Assembly: GCA_013152535.1 (NCBI GenBank)
Contig: JAADGE010000078.1
Coordinates: 1 to 43,207, forward strand
From: Chlorobiota bacterium
GTDB lineage: Bacteria > Bacteroidota > Bacteroidia > Bacteroidales > JAADGE01
DNA length: 43,207 nucleotides
Direction of reading: 5' to 3'
Shown: positions 1 through 8,053 of the stretch, piece after piece
Layout of the letters: each line of letters begins with the position of its first letter
Position numbering within the stretch: position 1 is the first letter of the stretch
Program-made: the position numbers and the translations under genes
The notes under the pieces: model-generated
What the model was told of the DNA's origin: nothing
What the model saw: the letters and a program-made list of their open reading frames with translations, nothing else
The model's database searches: none

Positions 1-208
1 CGAATATCAAATATAAATCATATAAGACAATAAAAAATAATAAAAAAATGTGTACATTGCAGTTTGAAAAATGAAAAGAGAAAAGTTATTCCGGATCATT
101 TTTCAAATCCTCAAAAATTTGAAAAATCAATTCGAAAATAACTTTTCGGTATTAATTATTAACAAAAAAACTCAAAAAAAAAGTCAACCTATTTCAGTAC
201 AAGACATT
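1..208. repeat. End of a multicopy repeat (IS-like), left window edge
   Basis: Positions about 110-208 match the reverse complement of the right edge (43,089-43,207) for roughly 90 bases. Shared parts are TGTCTTGTACTGAAATAGG, a T-rich run, GTTAATAATTAATACC and CCGAAAAGTTATT. A third partial copy lies at 3,708-3,757. The outer end resembles terminal inverted repeats of IS3-family (IS150-group) elements, which often begin TGTACTGA, but no transposase is visible, so the family is a guess. Further in (about 70-150) the copy can fold into a long imperfect hairpin with arms AAAAGTTATT / AATAACTTTT. No coding sequence is seen in 1-290. Confidence 0.7.
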
Positions 209-290
209 AACGTAAAAAAAATATAAACGATTAACCTGAAAAGAACGAGTAATAATAAAAATAAATAGAAGCATCTTAATTCAAAATAAA

Positions 291-1511
291 ATGAAAAAAA
301 ACTTAATTATCTTACTTTCAATTGTCTTATCATTTAATTCTTATTCACAAATAACATTTGAGAAAGGATATATTATCCAAAATACAGGCAACAAAGAAAC
401 ATGTCTAATTAAAAATATTGATTGGAAAAATAATCCGACAAAAATTGAATATAAAATATCTGATACCGATAGAGTGAAGGTTGCAACTTTAAAGAATATT
501 ATAGAGTTTGGTATTGACAACTATTCGAAATATAAAAAATTTACAGTTTCTATGGATAGATCAAGTGAAAATCTAAATTATATCAGTAAAGAACGAAATC
601 CTAATTTCAGTCAAGAAACCTTATTTTTGAAAGTTTTGATTGAAGGAGAAGCATCACTTTATAAATATACAGACCATAATTTAAAAAGATATTTCTTTAG
701 ATTAGATAATCAACCGGTGAAGCAACTTATTTACAAATTATACATAACTTCAGATAATCGAATAGTGAAAAATGAAAATTATAAACAACAATTATTTAAC
801 AACCTAAAATGTTCGGATATTTCTTTAAGCAGAATAAAGAGATTAAATTATAAACAGAAAGAATTGATTAATATTTTTGTTAATTACAATCAATGCAAAA
901 ATAGTAATTTTGTAAATTTTGAAGAAAAAACTAAAAACGATTTATTTAATTTAAATATTAGGGTAGGATTAAATAGTTCTTCTTTAACAATCCAAAACAA
1001 TGCTTCTAATCTGAGAAACACTAATTTTGGCACTAAATTAGGCTTAAGAATTGGAGCAGAAGCAGAGTTTATATTACCATTCAATAAAAATAAATGGGGA
1101 ATTATTATTGAACCGACTTACCAATATTATAAGTCTAAAATAGTTACCGAAGTTAGTTATGTATCTGGAGGTAAACTTACCAGCGATGTAAATTACAAAT
1201 CTATAGAAGTTCCTTTAGGTGTTAGACATTATTTATTCTTAAACCAGAGATCAAAATTATTTATTAATGCGTCTGTTATCTTTGATTTATCTTTAAACTC
1301 AACAATTGAATTCAATAGAGAAGATGGTTCAAATCTAAGTTCACTTGAAATTAGACCGAGAAATAATATAGCATTTGGATTGGGTTATAATTATAATAAA
1401 TATTCTTTAGAATTAAGAGTTCAAACAACACGAGAAGTTTTAAATAATTATGTTTATTGGAATTCAGAATACAAAAATATATCTATAATATTAGGTTATA
1501 ATATATTCTAA
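291..1511 (+). CDS. Predicted outer-membrane beta-barrel protein
   Basis: This is a 406-aa secreted protein. Residues 1-19 form a typical signal peptide (MKKNLIILLSIVLSFNSYSQ) with a probable cleavage after YSQ. The C-terminal half (about 220-406) has alternating hydrophobic/polar strands and ends in an aromatic-hydrophobic tail (ILGYNIF), as in PorT-like beta-barrels of Bacteroidota. The N-terminal domain of about 200 residues resembles the soluble part found ahead of such barrels but I cannot name it. The function is unknown; the barrel and export calls rest on pattern only. It is monocistronic, with a repeat upstream and an intron-like remnant immediately downstream. Confidence 0.65.
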   Translation: MKKNLIILLSIVLSFNSYSQITFEKGYIIQNTGNKETCLIKNIDWKNNPTKIEYKISDTDRVKVATLKNIIEFGIDNYSKYKKFTVSMDRSSENLNYISKERNPNFSQETLFLKVLIEGEASLYKYTDHNLKRYFFRLDNQPVKQLIYKLYITSDNRIVKNENYKQQLFNNLKCSDISLSRIKRLNYKQKELINIFVNYNQCKNSNFVNFEEKTKNDLFNLNIRVGLNSSSLTIQNNASNLRNTNFGTKLGLRIGAEAEFILPFNKNKWGIIIEPTYQYYKSKIVTEVSYVSGGKLTSDVNYKSIEVPLGVRHYLFLNQRSKLFINASVIFDLSLNSTIEFNREDGSNLSSLEIRPRNNIAFGLGYNYNKYSLELRVQTTREVLNNYVYWNSEYKNISIILGYNIF

Positions 1512-1514
1512 GAA

Positions 1515-1606
1515 CAATCCGTAATCGAGTAGATGGCAGACTGCCAAACAGTAGCCGGTACACCTATCACACCACTGTACATACGGGTTTCATATTCGGC
1601 GGTTTA
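1515..1606 (-). other. Probable 3'-end remnant of a group II intron
   Basis: Read on the minus strand, the segment runs CCGCC..GAAA..GTATGTACAGTGGTGTGATAGG, then a stem GGCTACTG / CAGTCTGCC, then CTACTCGATTAC. This order (a domain V-like hairpin, GTGGTGTGAgAGG, a domain VI-like stem, CTACTCGAT) is what I recall from the 3' ends of bacterial group II introns. No reverse-transcriptase ORF is nearby, so it would be a decayed fragment. The assignment is from remembered motifs, not a search. Confidence 0.4.
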
Positions 1607-1688
1607 TCAGATAAAAGTTAATTTGAACTGTTGCTTATGTCTTTTCCTGAAATTGGTTAACTAAAAATTAGTAACTTTAAACAATGAG

Positions 1689-2576
1689 ATGGATTTCAAA
1701 TTAAAAGTATTTAAAAAAGTAGCTGAAAAACTTAGTTTTACAAAGGCAGCAAATGAATTATTTATTACACAGCCTGCCGTAACAAAACACATTAAAGCAA
1801 TTGAAAAAGAATTAAACAATAAACTATTTAATCGTAAAGGAAACCGAATAGAACTTACCGATGCAGGTAAAATCTTATTGAAATACGCTAAGAATATTGA
1901 ACAAATTTACAGTCAAATAAATTTTGAATTGAGTGCTTTAAACCAACAACAAAAAGGTAGTTTAAGAATTGGTTCCAGCTCAACAATGACACAGTATATT
2001 TTGCCTCAATTAATGGCAAATTTTAAATCCAAATTTAAAGATTTATCTGTTACTGTAATAAATGGTAATACCGAACAAATTGAAAATACTCTGAAAAACA
2101 ATGAAATTGATTTGGGAATTGTCGAAGGACAATCAAAACGTTCAGAGTTTAATTACCTTGAATTTGTAAAAGATGAAATTGTTTTAGTACTCAGCAGTTC
2201 AAATAAACTGACAAAAAAAGAATTTATTACACTTGCAGAATTACAAAAACTACCTCTTATTATAAGAGAAAACGGTTCCGGAACACTTGAAGTTATAGCT
2301 TATTATTTAAAACAAAAAGGACTAAATTTTAATAATTTTCTTATAGAGATGCAATTTGGGAACACCGAAGGCATAAAAAACTATATTTTAAATTCAGATA
2401 AACCTGCTTTCTTATCTATTCATAGCATTTTGAATGAATTGAAAAGAAACGAATTAAGTATTATTGATATTAAAGATTTTGAGATATACCGTCATTTTAA
2501 TTTTATTCTTCCGGCAGGGCAACAAAATCAAATCGTTGACTTATTTATTAAATTTGCATCTCATTATAACAATTAG
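1689..2576 (+). CDS. LysR-family transcriptional regulator
   Basis: At 295 aa this has the standard LysR length. The N-terminal winged helix-turn-helix spans residues about 1-60 (KVAEKLSFTKAANELFITQPAVTKHIKAIEKEL region), followed by the linker helix and a two-lobed periplasmic-binding-like effector domain (about 88-295). Family members are tetrameric DNA-binding regulators whose ligand controls a neighbouring promoter. The gene immediately downstream, in the same direction 90 bp away, is a YeeE/YedE sulfur-compound transporter, so this is probably its regulator, with a sulfur-related ligand as inference. It resembles CysL-type regulators in layout, but the ligand cannot be read from the sequence. 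Confidence 0.88.
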   Translation: MDFKLKVFKKVAEKLSFTKAANELFITQPAVTKHIKAIEKELNNKLFNRKGNRIELTDAGKILLKYAKNIEQIYSQINFELSALNQQQKGSLRIGSSSTMTQYILPQLMANFKSKFKDLSVTVINGNTEQIENTLKNNEIDLGIVEGQSKRSEFNYLEFVKDEIVLVLSSSNKLTKKEFITLAELQKLPLIIRENGSGTLEVIAYYLKQKGLNFNNFLIEMQFGNTEGIKNYILNSDKPAFLSIHSILNELKRNELSIIDIKDFEIYRHFNFILPAGQQNQIVDLFIKFASHYNN

Positions 2577-2599
2577 TTATAGAGCATAAGTTTTTATCA

Positions 2600-2631
2600 T
2601 TTGCTTTACAATCAAATTGTCCGTTATTTTG
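2600..2631 (+). promoter_or_regulatory. Candidate promoter for the YeeE/YedE gene
   Basis: TTTG at 2600-2603 is followed after 20 bases by TTATTTTG at 2624-2631. The Bacteroidota primary sigma consensus is TTTG, about 19-21 bases, then TAnnTTTG; here one base of the -7 element deviates. The start codon follows 35 bases downstream. Confidence 0.5.
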
Positions 2632-2666
2632 CATTATAAAATTTATTAATCTAATAATGTAATGAT

Positions 2667-3686
2667 ATGGGAACAATACGTATGATTTTCTTCTTAGGAG
2701 GCGTGTTTGGTGTGATTATTCAATATGCCGGTCTAAACAAATACAATGTTATCAGTGCACAATCCGAACTAAAAAACAACACCGTAATAAAAACAATTTT
2801 ATTAACAATTGGCGTGGGAGCAATATTACTCAGCGTTATAATAGGTTGGGGGTTTGCAAGCTTTCACGTAAAACCTTTTGTTCTTGGCGGTGTAATTATA
2901 GGCGGGCTAATTTTTGGCAGCGGAATGACTATTTTAGGTTATTGTCCTGGAACTCTTGCCGTTTCGCTTGGCGAAGGTTCACTTGATGCTTTGATTGGGA
3001 TAATCGGAGGTTTATTTGGAGGTTTGGTTTTTACCGTTTTATTACCGCATATTCAATGGATTATGGGTGCTAATCTTGGTAAAATTTCCTTATTTTCATT
3101 AACAGGCACACATAAAATTATCTATTTTTCGCTTGTTTTTGTAATCGGCATATTGTTGACATATAGTGCCTTTCTGATTAATAAAAAAGAAAAAAATACC
3201 GATAAAAAGTGGATAATTGCAGGGATTGCATTAGCTGTATTAAACGGAATTGTATTTCTGACGGCAGTAACAAACCGACCTATCGGAGCATCTACAAGCT
3301 ATCCGTATCTCGCTGATGTTTTAACAAATATCACAGGTAACGCCTATTTCTCTAAAATTCAGACACCCGGAAATTGGGAAATGATATTCTTATTCGGAGC
3401 TATGATAGCGGCGTTAGTTGTGTCATTAATAAAAAAAGACTTTAAAATTCGCTTAATTTATTCTAATTGGGAAAAACAGAAAGGAAATTCAAAAATTAAA
3501 AGAATTATTTGGGCATTTGCAGGTGGTTTTATATTAATTTTCGGTGCACGAATGGCAGGCGGTTGCACAAGCGGACATATTATTTCGGGCGGAATGCAAC
3601 TTGCTGTAAGTAGTTTTGTATTTGGCATATTTATGTTTATCGGACTTGTTATTACAGGTAAACTTTTCTTTAATAATAAGCAGTAA
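2667..3686 (+). CDS. YeeE/YedE family inner-membrane transporter (thiosulfate/sulfur-compound type)
   Basis: This 339-aa polytopic membrane protein has about nine hydrophobic segments and two pseudo-repeated signature loops with a cysteine: YCPGT near residue 92 and GGCTSGH near residue 302. These glycine/cysteine loops are characteristic of the YeeE/YedE (TsuA-like) family, in which the cysteines pass thiosulfate across the membrane. The length and both loops look complete. It lies downstream of a LysR regulator with its own candidate promoter. Thiosulfate as substrate is inferred from the family; other sulfur or selenium compounds are possible. Confidence 0.82.
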   Translation: MGTIRMIFFLGGVFGVIIQYAGLNKYNVISAQSELKNNTVIKTILLTIGVGAILLSVIIGWGFASFHVKPFVLGGVIIGGLIFGSGMTILGYCPGTLAVSLGEGSLDALIGIIGGLFGGLVFTVLLPHIQWIMGANLGKISLFSLTGTHKIIYFSLVFVIGILLTYSAFLINKKEKNTDKKWIIAGIALAVLNGIVFLTAVTNRPIGASTSYPYLADVLTNITGNAYFSKIQTPGNWEMIFLFGAMIAALVVSLIKKDFKIRLIYSNWEKQKGNSKIKRIIWAFAGGFILIFGARMAGGCTSGHIISGGMQLAVSSFVFGIFMFIGLVITGKLFFNNKQ

Positions 3687-3707
3687 AAATTATGGTATTT
3701 AGCAAAG

Positions 3708-3757
3708 AAAATTATTAACAAAAAAACAAAAAAAAGAGTCAACCTATTTCAAGACAA
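3708..3757. repeat. Degenerate third copy of the edge repeat
   Basis: ATTATTAACAAAAAAAC, an A-run, GTCAACCTATTTCA and AAGACA recur here in the same orientation as the left edge. The four bases GTAC in the middle are missing and the hairpin part is not recognisable. It separates the YeeE/YedE gene from the left attachment repeat. Confidence 0.6.
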
Positions 3758-3777
3758 ATCCTCGGATAATAAAAAGT

Positions 3778-3888
3778 TGAAATAATTGTCTTTATTCCTT
3801 TATCAGAAAAAAATAAAACACCCTAAAAATAAAAAGATTGAAGGAATACATTCTATTCCTTCAATCTACCTTGCGGAGAGGGGGGGAT
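3778..3888. repeat. Left attachment repeat (attL), tRNA-Ser 3' end plus terminator
   Basis: This 111-bp block matches 28,335-28,445 in direct orientation at about five bases in six. The last 16 bases (3873-3888, GCGGAGAGGGGGGGAT) are identical to the 3' end of the tRNA-Ser gene. It includes a perfect 12-bp hairpin (3836-3847 / 3855-3866) with a T-run on the minus strand, i.e. the original tRNA terminator. The flank is chromosomal and the 16-bp core marks the crossover. Confidence 0.85.
3836..3866 (-). terminator. Displaced tRNA-Ser terminator in attL
   Basis: The stem GATTGAAGGAAT / ATTCCTTCAATC has a 7-base loop and is followed on the minus strand by TTTTTATTTTTAGGG. It mirrors the terminator now next to the tRNA at 28,393-28,422 but differs in sequence while keeping pairing. 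Confidence 0.7.
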
Positions 3889-3951
3889 ATCCCAATCTTC
3901 TGCGCTATCTTTCTGTTTCTCAGTATAAAGAACTGTTTTCGATTTTGTTTA

Positions 3952-3972
3952 ATGTGAAACACATGTGAAACA
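3952..3972. repeat. Arm-type direct repeat, left copy
   Basis: Two tandem copies of ATGTGAAACA(C) make a 21-bp sequence identical to 28300-28320 in the same orientation. Each copy lies inside the element, about 64 bases from the left core and 109 from the right core. Such paired short repeats flanking the cores are typical of integrase or excisionase arm sites. Confidence 0.6.
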
Positions 3973-5344
3973 AAATTTGATAGCATTTTTAAAAATGCGT
4001 GTGCAAATTTAAAAACTTATATTCAAATAACTCATAAAATAATATCATTTTTTTTGGTTTCATTAAAAATAATACCCGGCACATTCGCACAATTTCAAAA
4101 AAACAGCTTTGTTCGTGCCTCTCAAAACTTATTTTTTTGAAAAAGGCAAAAGAGCCTAATCTTTCCTGCATTCTGTTAAATTCCGTAAATTAACACAGCA
4201 CATTCAATTTAAAAAGCAAAATCCGTTGCACTCCTTTTATCTTTTTAAATCTCATAAGCTGTGACAGCGTATCGCAAAGTTTTTGTTTCAATTTAGATTT
4301 TGTGGTTTTCCGATAGTTCCGTGCAGGTTATAAGGTGTTCCTCAAACCTACGCTCACAACAAAAAAATGTGCCGTCAAGCCCAAGCCCTTCGGGTTTTTA
4401 ATATTTTTTTAAATTGTTGGTTTTAACAGTTAAAAGGTTTAAAAAAATATCAAAAAGGCTTGCCTTGCACCGCTTGTTTTAGTGCAAAGTTTTGCACACA
4501 CAAGCTCATTTTTTTGCGTGGCGTCGGCTTTCGTCATCAGCAAGCTTCTTTTTCCGCCCAAACCCTTTAAGGTGTGCCTTCGGCACTTTTGTATTTGGGC
4601 GTAAACCGCTTGCAGTATAGGCTCGCCTGCGGGTCGCTTCGGCATCGGTTTGTCATATTTTTTTGCCTTATTTATGATTTACTCCGTTCCTGTCCTGTGT
4701 ATTTTTCTTCACTTCACGAGTTCCGTTACAAAAAAAACACAGCACACCACTTGCACGCTTGCATTTGTTGTTCCGTTCCCCTGTCATTCCGCAACAAAAG
4801 CAAGCCGATACAACCGCACAATCATAAATGCAAAAAACTACGCCAAACCGCTGACAGTCCACACACCTGTCGGTGTTCTCGTGTCCTGTGCCTTGCTCCG
4901 CTCGCAGCGGCGAGCATTACCTTCGCCTTATCAGTTACGATAAAAATCTCAATTTATATAAATAATCTGACAAACTGTTATAATCTGTATAATTGCTTCA
5001 CCGGCTCGGTGCGGCATTCGCCTTATTAACCCGCCCAACCCGCCCTTTTAAAGATGACGAGTTAAAGAACAACAAGAAATAAACATTAAATAAGTCCGAT
5101 AACTCAAAAAATAAAAAATAAAGCAAAAATAGGTCGTGCTTAAAAGACCTTTCAAGGTCAAGCCCTGCGGGTTTTGCAAAAAATCTCCACCCTGCGGGTA
5201 GTATTTTTCACAAAAACCTTGACAGCTCTTACGCACTCCCTGTAAAAGCGGCTTTCTTTTTTCTTTTTTTTCTCCTTTTTTTTCTTTCCTCTTTTAAAAA
5301 TATATGTGCAAAGCGAAGCTTTTAAAATTTTTAATCCGTTAATT
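3973..5344. other. Apparently non-coding, GC-richer end region of the element
   Basis: About 1.4 kb has no convincing gene. The part from about 4,480 to 5,050 is visibly richer in G+C than the surroundings. Short hairpins are frequent: AAGCCC-TTC-GGGTTT (4383-4397, followed by T-runs), GTGCC-TTC-GGCAC (4574-4586, followed by TTTT), ACACC-TGTC-GGTGT (4863-4876), GCTCGC-AGCG-GCGAGC (4900-4915), AAGCCC-TGC-GGGTTT (about 5160-5174) and ACCC-TGC-GGGT (about 5190). Open frames here are low-complexity or Cys/His/Arg-rich and overlap on both strands. It could hold a structured RNA, an origin or a transfer site; none can be proved here. Confidence 0.5.
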
Positions 5345-5770
5345 ATGAGCACATTTACAATTAAAACCCACAGCAGTAAAAATCAAATTTTCAAACCGCA
5401 TTTTTACATTTTAAACAAAGGATTGAACAGCGGAAAACCGCTTGAAAATCCTTGTCCTAATTGTTTCGTTTTTTCGGTTGAAACCGAAGCTGAAAAAGAA
5501 TTTTACTACTGGCTGACTTTCGGTCTGTGGCAATCAAAAGCGTTTCATCCTTTTTTAATCGGTTCGGTAATCCCTTTTATCCGTATCGGAGAATTTAAAA
5601 AATGCATTCAGGCAGCAGAAGAAAAAGCAAAAGAAAACTTAACAGTATATAAAAAGGTAATTAAAGCTTTAAAGCTTATACATCAGCAAGAGCAAGCAAT
5701 TAAACAAAAATTAGAATTAATCAAACAATATAAATACAGTGTTTTTGCTCAATTCAAAAGAACTTGGTAG
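5345..5770 (+). CDS. DUF6943-like small protein of mobile elements
   Basis: This is 141 aa when started at the ATG at 5345, preceded by the leader TTAATCCGTTAATT, which resembles that of downstream genes. An in-frame upstream ATG (5306) would add 13 residues. Residues 14-45 contain FKPHFYILNKGLNSGKP and a PCPNCFV motif, then a conserved-looking aromatic stretch (FYYWLTFGLWQSKAFHPFLIGSVIPFIRIGEF) and a lysine-rich C-terminal helix. This pattern matches my recollection of DUF6943 proteins in Bacteroidota; their function is unknown. A GGTAGT / ACTACC hairpin (5766-5783) overlaps the stop codon and the gap to the next gene. Confidence 0.6.
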   Translation: MSTFTIKTHSSKNQIFKPHFYILNKGLNSGKPLENPCPNCFVFSVETEAEKEFYYWLTFGLWQSKAFHPFLIGSVIPFIRIGEFKKCIQAAEEKAKENLTVYKKVIKALKLIHQQEQAIKQKLELIKQYKYSVFAQFKRTW

Positions 5771-5804
5771 TCTTCGAACTACCGATTTAACATCATTGAC
5801 AAAT

Positions 5805-6161
5805 ATGAAAATTATAATCGCAGGAAACAGAAATTTCAAAAACTACGATTTACTTCAAAGCAAATGCAATGTTTATTTGAAGAACCTGAAACATATCGAA
5901 ATAATCAGCGGAATGGCAAACGGAGCCGATAAACTTGCTTTGCGATATGCATCAGAAAACAATTTTGAACTTTACGAATTTCCTGCACTCTGGCATAAAT
6001 ACGGTAAAAAAGCTGCTTACATCAGAAACCGTGAAATGGCTGTTTATGCAGATGCTCTTATTGCTTTCTGGGATGGTAAAAGTAACGGAACAAAAATGAT
6101 GATTGATTTAGCAAGACAATACCATTTAAAAATTAGGATAGTTTATTCTCAAATTTTATAA
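5805..6161 (+). CDS. DUF2493 / YspA-type SLOG-family nucleotide-binding protein
   Basis: This is 118 aa from the ATG at 5805; an upstream in-frame ATG overlaps the previous gene and is less likely. MKIIIAGNRNF at the N-terminus and SGMANGADKLALRYA at about 33-47 are the two signature motifs of the cpYpsA-related SLOG (DUF2493) family, a Rossmann-like fold that binds nucleotides or derivatives. The C-terminal half has the expected ALIAFWDGKSNGTKMMIDLA strand-helix unit, so it is a complete single domain. Relatives are common on phages and mobile elements and are suspected ligand sensors or enzymes; the actual ligand is unknown. Confidence 0.8.
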   Translation: MKIIIAGNRNFKNYDLLQSKCNVYLKNLKHIEIISGMANGADKLALRYASENNFELYEFPALWHKYGKKAAYIRNREMAVYADALIAFWDGKSNGTKMMIDLARQYHLKIRIVYSQIL

Positions 6162-6285
6162 AGCAGGTGGCGAAATAGTTTAATTTTCTTGATAACGGTA
6201 TCGTAATTCATTTAAAATCAAGGCTAAAACAGAAATAATTCACAGACATTTGTAAACAGTTATTAACCGTTAAATTTTTAACCTT

Positions 6286-6936
6286 ATGAATGAAGTAACC
6301 CCCATCATTGACAACCCCGGATTAAATGAAATTGTTGTCGGTATTTTATCCCTGATTTCCGTTTATATCGGGTATGCCGTGAAAAATGCAAAAATCAATC
6401 TCCGCTCAAAAAGAATCAAATTATATGACCACAGGATTTTCAGTAACCTGAGAATGTCAATTAAAGAAGTGGAAAACTGGGATGTTCCCGAAAACAAAGT
6501 TGTTTTCAAAGATGCTTTGCTGATAAAATTAAAAACTTGGTTGAACACAGGACTTGACTTTGCAAAAGAATTGCAAACAAAGAAACTCAAACAACTTGAT
6601 TTAGAACGCGAGTTTATGGCATGGTATGAACTTTCGGTCAAAAAATATAATGCAGAATGGAAAGCAATCGGTATTCCGCAGAATGTGATTAATTTTTTAA
6701 ATGATGAATTGCAAGCAAAGCTTGACAACTTCACATCTAAAATTTACAGTATTTCAAAAAGTGAGCAGTTTATAAATAACTATATCCGTGCGAATGTCAT
6801 TTTTGAAACACTCGACACATTGCTTGCCGAAACAAAAGCCGATTTTTTAAGAATTACATTCTTAAAAAATTTCAACGGAAGATTTATCAAAGACACCTAC
6901 AAAGGTGTTCCCGTTTCTGATGTTCAAACCGTATAA
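6286..6936 (+). CDS. Hypothetical one-TM membrane protein
   Basis: This 216-aa protein has a short N-terminal tail, one hydrophobic segment (about residues 14-32, IVVGILSLISVYIGYAV) and a charged, mostly helical cytoplasmic part of about 180 residues. No catalytic motif was recognised. The leader ATTAACCGTTAAATTTTTAACC is shared in form with the next two genes, suggesting common expression control. It belongs to the small module that ends with the DUF6266 gene and mini-recombinase. A phage-like envelope function is conceivable, but nothing in the sequence shows it. Confidence 0.6.
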   Translation: MNEVTPIIDNPGLNEIVVGILSLISVYIGYAVKNAKINLRSKRIKLYDHRIFSNLRMSIKEVENWDVPENKVVFKDALLIKLKTWLNTGLDFAKELQTKKLKQLDLEREFMAWYELSVKKYNAEWKAIGIPQNVINFLNDELQAKLDNFTSKIYSISKSEQFINNYIRANVIFETLDTLLAETKADFLRITFLKNFNGRFIKDTYKGVPVSDVQTV

Positions 6937-6969
6937 ACCTTTTTTATTAACTTTTTAAATTTTAAATCA

Positions 6970-7200
6970 ATGGCAGAAAACAAAACAAAAAATCCGATTG
7001 CGGAAGCTGATTTTTACAAAAAAGAAGCAAACCGTTACAAAAAGATTTTTCAACTTCAAAGAATGAAAGCCGAAGAAGTTCCGGTAAAAAATGCCGTAAA
7101 TCCTTTTTTATGTTTGCACTGTATGTGGCTTGAAAGCTGCAACGGAATTCAATGGGGCGGTTGTGAAGAATTTGAGCAACGATTATCAGTTCGACAATAA
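6970..7200 (+). CDS. Small four-cysteine (putative zinc-binding) protein
   Basis: This is 76 aa. The N-terminal half is a charged helix (FYKKEANRYKKIFQLQRMKAEE). The C-terminal half carries four cysteines in the arrangement CLHC-x5-C-x7-C (about residues 48-64), which could hold one metal ion. I do not recognise the family. It starts 33 bp after the previous gene, with the leader TTATTAACTTTTTAAATTTTAAA, so it is probably in the same transcription unit. Confidence 0.55.
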   Translation: MAENKTKNPIAEADFYKKEANRYKKIFQLQRMKAEEVPVKNAVNPFLCLHCMWLESCNGIQWGGCEEFEQRLSVRQ

Positions 7201-7233
7201 TTGAAATTTATTTTAATTTAATTCGTATCAAAC

Positions 7234-7272
7234 TCGAACATAGTTCGATTAATCCGAAACAGCGGTTTCGGA
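7234..7272. promoter_or_regulatory. Two consecutive hairpins in the leader of the DUF6266 gene
   Basis: TCGAAC-ATA-GTTCGA (7234-7248) and TCCGAAAC-AGCG-GTTTCGGA (7253-7272) are perfect stems separated by four bases, 44 bases ahead of the start codon. Neither is followed by a T-run, so they may stabilise or process the mRNA or bind a regulator rather than terminate. Confidence 0.45.
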
Positions 7273-7315
7273 CAAACTTAAACCTAATTTATTAACCCTT
7301 AACCTTTTAAACAAT

Positions 7316-7960
7316 ATGGCAATACTAACAGGCGGCTTACTCGGTAAGTCAAGAAAAGCGATAGGTGATTTAGTCACCTACGTTTCAGGCGGTCAACAAA
7401 TCGCAAGAATGAAAGCATCAAGTTATAAAGATGCAAATTCAGATGATCAAAAGCTTCAAAGAAATGCTTTTGTATTAATTCTCGGATTGTTCAGAATATT
7501 AATGGCATCTGTAAAAGTCGGTTTTCCCGAAAGACAATCAAAGCACAGTGCGTATAATGCATTTATGATGTATAATACACCCGAAGCAGTATCCGGAGCA
7601 CTGGGAAGTCAAGTAATTGATTATTCCGAAATTGTAACTTCAAAGGGTTCTCTTTTGAAAGCATCCGGTGCTTTGGTTGACAGTTCAATCACCGACCGTG
7701 TGGATATTACTTGGGATGACAACAGCAATGCAACAACCGGTTTCACAACCGATAAAGCGGTGATTTCTGTTTACAATCCGGTAAAAGATGAAGTTACAAC
7801 ATCCTTGTTTGACGTTACACGTCAAACAGAAGCAAGAAACATTACAGTTCCTTCCGCATGGCAAGGCGACACCGTTCATGCTTGGTTATCATTTGTCAGT
7901 AATGACAATGCCAAAGCATCCGACAGCGTGTATATTGGTAGTGTAACAGTATCTGCATAA
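7316..7960 (+). CDS. DUF6266 family protein
   Basis: This is 214 aa. The N-terminus (AILTGGLLGKSRKAIGDLVTYVSGGQQIARMKASSYKDANSDDQKLQR pattern) is the glycine-rich start of DUF6266 proteins of Bacteroidota. The C-terminal part is an Ig-like beta-sandwich (about 125-214) ending in DSVYIGSVTV, which also fits. The family is abundant, often in several copies per genome, and has no established function; a structural or surface role has been supposed because of the beta-rich tail. A terminator hairpin follows at 7983-8012 and a minimal tyrosine recombinase lies downstream. Confidence 0.75.
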   Translation: MAILTGGLLGKSRKAIGDLVTYVSGGQQIARMKASSYKDANSDDQKLQRNAFVLILGLFRILMASVKVGFPERQSKHSAYNAFMMYNTPEAVSGALGSQVIDYSEIVTSKGSLLKASGALVDSSITDRVDITWDDNSNATTGFTTDKAVISVYNPVKDEVTTSLFDVTRQTEARNITVPSAWQGDTVHAWLSFVSNDNAKASDSVYIGSVTVSA

Positions 7961-7982
7961 GTTCTTTTTCTCGTTTCTCTTA

Positions 7983-8016
7983 AAAAGCTGTACTCTGTCC
8001 GGTGCAGCTTTTCTTT
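7983..8016 (+). terminator. Rho-independent terminator after the DUF6266 gene
   Basis: Stem AAAAGCTG / CAGCTTTT (7983-7990 / 8005-8012) with a 14-base loop, followed by CTTTT. Confidence 0.65.
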
Positions 8017-8053
8017 TGTTTCTTAATACTCAATACTAAAATCTTATTATTAA

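Noticed and set aside
291-3686. Barrel, LysR and YeeE genes as part of the integrative element
   Set aside because: They lie outside the left 16-bp core and beyond the displaced tRNA terminator.
3786-3968. 60-aa frame across the left attachment repeat
   Set aside because: It lies over the terminator hairpin and tRNA tail copy, which explain the sequence.
4439-5029. Open frames on both strands in the GC-richer region
   Set aside because: They overlap one another, are rich in Cys/His/Arg or simple stretches, have no recognisable domain and no start context like neighbouring genes.
5158-5352. Reverse-strand Lys-rich frame near 5.2 kb
   Set aside because: It is made of a homopolymer tract and hairpin sequence; not protein-like.
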